Assembly (NCBI GenBank): GCA_963969595.1
Contig: OZ018418.1
Location: forward strand, 11,971,001 to 12,035,000
Source: Neckera pumila
Lineage: Eukaryota > Streptophyta > Bryopsida > Hypnales > Neckeraceae
Length of the DNA stretch: 64,000 bases
Direction: 5' to 3'
The notes under the pieces are model-generated. The model saw only the letters and a program-made list of their open reading frames with translations. It was not told where the DNA came from and searched no databases. The number at the start of each line of letters is the position of its first letter. The first letter of the stretch is position 1. Position numbers and translations under genes: made by a program. Of the stretch, positions 60,335 through 64,000 are shown piece after piece.

Positions 60335-60680
60335 GGCTCGCTAATATTTGTAGAATAGGTAAGAGACGAACTTATGCTGGAATCCGTAAATCGGAATGGG
60401 ATCCGAATTCAGGCAACCTACGAACTAGAGGTCCGACCTATGAAATCTAGGGATCCGTTTGCAATGGCGGTGCATTAAATGACCGGACCAACAGATGTCG
60501 GTCGCTGGCCGGGTACTTAAGCGCATGGGTCTTTCATTTTCTCCCTCTTTCTTCCGCTTGAGGAAGTGTGTGCTTGCAGGTTTTTGGAGCGCATTTTTAG
60601 AAGAATGAAAGAGTGGTGAGTTAGACCGGATAGGGAGAGAAGGAAAGGAGGGTGCCGATTGCACCGGATTTTAGTTCCGA
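60335..60680 (+). other. Leader of copy D
   Basis: Homologous to the copy A leader from GGCTCGCT onward (TTTGTAGAATAGGTAAGAGA, CTACGAACTAGAGGTCCGAC, GGTACTTAAGCGCATGGG). The pyrimidine-rich TTTCTCCCTCTTTCTTCCG and the following AGCGCATTTTTAGAAG are also shared. It is non-coding. Confidence 0.7.
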
Positions 60681-62728
60681 ATGGCAGAAGGAACGTTGGC
60701 ACAGGGCCAGAAGACTGTTCCCACTGTCAAGCTCCTGTATCCCGTTGTTCCAAAGGATTCCACTATACGCTTAAAGTTAGAAGAAGATCTCTTCAACATA
60801 GGATGTATCGGGTTGATCCGGCACCCCAGGACAGTTAGAAGTGAGGAGTTTCTTTGTGAACTGATTATGGAAACGCCAAATCAGTTTGAAACGACGGCAA
60901 GGGGTCGGTGGGTTTCTTGGACAGAAAAGATGTGGGCGGAAAGTTACGGGTTCAAACAGACCAGATCCGGAAATGTGACCCGGATGGACAAGTATTACGA
61001 CGGGAAGTTTAAGAAACCGCCGCACCACAAGGAGGGTTTTGCCATTAGTGACTGCATAGACGAGCGCCACAGGCGATTGTTAGATTCTCTGATTCCTATC
61101 ATGTATCCGGAAAAGCCGACAAGAGTTACAGTTATGGTGGCGAATACGATTTTCGGAGCAATCGAGGGCCGGGTCGTGAACTGGGCAACCATAGTTCCCC
61201 AGAAGGTTAAGAAGATGGCGGAGAGTATTGACAAGGCTAAGCAGAGTCCGCTCAGCACCTATTTGTTCCATATGTACCACCATTTTGATTTTATGACCCC
61301 GCAGGAACAAGTAGCCTATGAGACCAGAATGCAGATCCTGAAATACGGATTCACAGAAGAGTTGAAGCCGACGGAAGAAACGCCACAAGAGGAAGAAGAA
61401 GAAGAGGAAGATCCAAAACCGAAGCCGCTGGAGAGAAAGAGGAGGCAGAAGACTACCAATCCGGACGCACGAAGAACGAGTCTGGACGTGGCGGAATTGA
61501 ATTTGTACCTAACCCAACCACTACCGGAAACTTTCGGTGAACTCGACTTCTATAAAGCCGGAACCCAATGGATGGTGCAATGTTGAAAACTGCATACGAA
61601 CATGGCAGAGGTAATCACAGGCATCGCCAAGGAGTTGAATGTAGAGACGGACCAGATCTTCAACGAGCTTTGGAAGAGACCGAATCCGGCATTACTCCAA
61701 GAGAAGGACAAGCAACTTGAGCTGCTTAAGGCGGAACGAGATTACTACAAGAACAAGTTTCACTAGAAAGAGGGTCAATTGCTCTCAGCCCGGAAGAAAG
61801 AGACGGATGCCTTGAAGTTAGTCAGGGATTTGAGGGTGTTGGTAGAAGAACTGGAACATCAGATTATCCGGTCCACACTTTACACGAAGAAACTCGATAA
61901 TGACGGCATTGTTACCAGATCAAGAATACTGCAAGTTCTGGTCGATTACGAGGCTAAGTTGAAGATCGTTTTGGACAAGATGCGGCAGCTGTTGAGTCAC
62001 CTGGATGTGGCCAAGGAGGACTTTGGGCCACTTCCGGATATCTTCATGGAGTCCCCAGGCAAATACGAGCAGAAACTTCTGGGGCACAAGAGGATTCAGG
62101 TCTGAAGTTTTTGTTTAAAATACCTAAAGCACCTTCCTCAAGTCAATTCCTGAAATGGGGCACGGTAAGCACTTTTGTCCCTTCCTCACAGTCTCCGAGG
62201 GAAACCGGAAAGGCTGGGCAAAGGTTGCCGATCCGAAGGGATTTGTTAGAGGGTTTGGGGACGGTAAATCCGGCAAGAGAACACTTGGAGGGATTCCCTC
62301 ACATGTAGCAAGCGTCGCTAGCACGGGGTGGAGAAATGATTGACTTAGGAGATCCGGCTCCAAAGGTGAGACCGAAAACCAGGCCGGAAACTCGGGTGAA
62401 GAAGAGGACGGAAATAGTGGAAGCCGAGGTCACGAATTCGGATGAAGAACTCGAGATTGTGGAGCCAGAGAAGCAACTAAAACTCTGAAAGTCTAAGAAG
62501 CGGAAACCGAAAGCTAAAAAGCCGATGAAACAACAGATTGAAGACTCCAAATCCGGTGAATTTGAGTCAGGATCTGAGTCTAAGGAGGATACGGAGGAGG
62601 AGGAGACGTCTCCTACGACCCGTCAGAACCCGCCCCAAGCCGCCAAGATGATACCAGCGAAGAGTTCTGGTAAGCCAGCAGCCAAATAGGGAGCCGGAAG
62701 TTCAAAGAAATCCCGGGTGAAGAAGTAG
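60681..62728 (+). pseudogene. Copy D, the best-preserved gag-like/coiled-coil repeat protein
   Basis: An open stretch of 301 codons from ATG 60681 (MAEGTLAQGQKTVPTVKLLY) ends at TGA 61584. The same frame continues through one TAG (61764) to 62105. It then shifts near 62100 and continues as KAPSSSQFLKWGTVSTF to a Lys/Glu-rich tail ending SSKKSRVKK at TAG 62726. Order: N-terminal module with LLYPVVP; central block with ERHRRLLDSLIPIMYPEKP, VVNWATIVPQ and PLSTYLFHMYHHFD; Glu-rich stretch; coiled coil with EKDKQLELLKAERD and LEHQIIRSTLYTKK; basic tail. Full length would be near 680 codons. The layout suggests a structural gag-like protein of a non-autonomous retroelement. No zinc knuckle is seen. 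Confidence 0.75.
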
Positions 62729-64000
62729 TTAGAAGGGAACTACTTGTAAAAGGTGGGTTAGAATTTAGATAGTTCAGTTCTGGAACCGGATTCCAAGCGT
62801 GGGCCCAGTTTTCGGAAACTTAGGGATAAGGACTTTTCAGTTTATTCGGGATTTCCTTGGTGTGTGCGGTTGGCCCCATTTGTGGGGAGCCCTTTTTCAC
62901 TTTTAGGGTGTTGATTTTGGTTTTGTTTTGGGTTTTTAAAGGGCGAGCAAGTTAGTTGCCCCTCATTCCCTCCTAGTTGATATTCAATTGTATTTCATTC
63001 CCTTTTCAAAATCTGAACCCTTGGGTGTGCATTTTGGCTCTATCGGTGTATCTGGATTGTGTTGATCTGTAGTTGGGATGTTAAAAGGAAAGGACGGGTG
63101 AGGAGGAATCCAGATTTAGGAGAATGGGGTCTGATCAAGAGTGTACTATTGTAATGTTGTTGGATTGTTGACTTAGGAGCTGTGCACAGTGTCTTTAAAT
63201 TACCAGGAGAGTAGTCCGGATCACAAAGTAGCAGGGAAGCGAGTCCGGTTGTCAAGCCATGCGGAGGTAAGCGCCCGCCTAAGGAAGACCCCACCTTTCC
63301 AGAAGATCTGCCAACCTCAGAATTCATCTAACATCTAGAAAGATTACACCCCCGCATTTGTTCCGGGCTCTGAGATCTGTCATTGTAGTAAGGGAGAGTG
63401 AAGTATTCCTGAATGACCTGCTGCCCGAAATCACCATCCGGAAGTTGTGAGGATCCGGATCTCTTTGTCTTGCTACAACACCTTGAATACTTGGGTGTTG
63501 TTATTTGTGTTTGTTAGAATTGTAGGAGAACCAGAGTGGTGAAGTCCCTACCCCTCAAAAGATCAACTAGTGGACCCTCTGAAGGTAAAACAGAGGTATC
63601 AAAAACCGGATTGGAAGAAGAGACGTAAACCGGATTCCGGATATGTTAGATTCCGGGTTTGTGTTCCAGACTGTGAAAGTATCCGGAAAATAGAAAGTTG
63701 GTGAGAAGAAAGAAAGAAAGAAAAGCCAGATAGCTAGAGTATGCTACATATATCCTAGAAATTCCTTGGGACAATAACTCGTGTCATTTTAGCACAACAT
63801 TGTGGCTAAAGATACTTACGCCTAGATTGTACGTACGACACCAAAAGAAGCAGAAGCAACGCATTGAGGCCAGTAATCTCTACTGTGATGCTCCTCTTGG
63901 CAAGAAGGCAAGTGTTTCATTCCTACCCTATTCAAATCTCAAGAATATTATGATTCTACATCAGGGGCAGCTCTTCAAATGCTCATACTAATCTAATAAT
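62729..64000 (+). other. 3' non-coding region of copy D and flank
   Basis: No gene is seen. ACCCTCTGAAGGTAAAACAG near 63570 matches the 3' side of copy C, so the element extends at least that far and probably to about 63720. A short (GAAA)n run lies at 63708-63724. No long terminal repeat or primer-binding site could be established. Confidence 0.5.

Noticed and set aside
53238..63720. Long terminal repeats bounding copy D
   Set aside because: The proposed 5' and 3' regions could not be aligned with each other by eye, so the family is not called an LTR element.
43..64000. CRISPR arrays, bacterial operons, rRNA genes
   Set aside because: Nothing in the sequence supports them; splice sites and gene content are those of a plant nuclear genome.

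Overview
The window looks like nuclear DNA of a land plant. The one clearly intact gene is a 42-exon callose synthase with plant-type introns. It is surrounded by AT-rich, transposon-filled intergenic DNA with decayed transposon ORFs and plant telomere-type TTTAGGG motifs. The decayed gene families present (a DUF7869-like protein, a protein with an HGKG-x-VDGAG motif, a CRHLY-x-PFC zinc-binding motif) make me think of a bryophyte, perhaps a liverwort. That is an impression, not something the sequence proves.

Layout. 1-4.7 kb: two minus-strand relics (copies A and B) of a repeat family encoding a gag-like, coiled-coil and Lys/Glu-rich protein; copy B is split by a 285-bp foldback element. 4.7-6.05 kb: a DUF7869-like pseudogene in one frame with five stops. 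7.4-12.5 kb: three ~0.93-kb TTAA-flanked inverted-terminal-repeat elements and a decayed AT-rich array. 12.5-17.1 kb: intergenic DNA with small repeats and a coding relic. 17.1-33.4 kb: the callose synthase gene on the minus strand, with all exons in phase and 1,933 codons. 34.6-35.2 kb: a Stowaway-like MITE and another large inverted repeat. 38.2-42.4 kb: a decayed four-exon gene with a CACTA-type MITE in its last exon and a minisatellite in its second intron. 45.4-46.3 kb: a transposon-protein relic. 48.7-51.8 kb: copy C of the gag-like family, minus strand, followed by a 15-bp satellite. 53.2-62.7 kb: copy D, plus strand, split by a 6,975-bp DNA element with an 8-bp target duplication, which itself carries three more TTAA-flanked elements.

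The callose synthase is most like the CALS5/GSL2 clade, which makes the callose wall around spores and pollen. Almost everything else is nested mobile DNA. Several insertions can be ordered from the sequence, and many stop codons in the decayed ORFs sit where a sister copy has CAG, CGA or TGG. This is the pattern expected from cytosine deamination in methylated, silenced elements.
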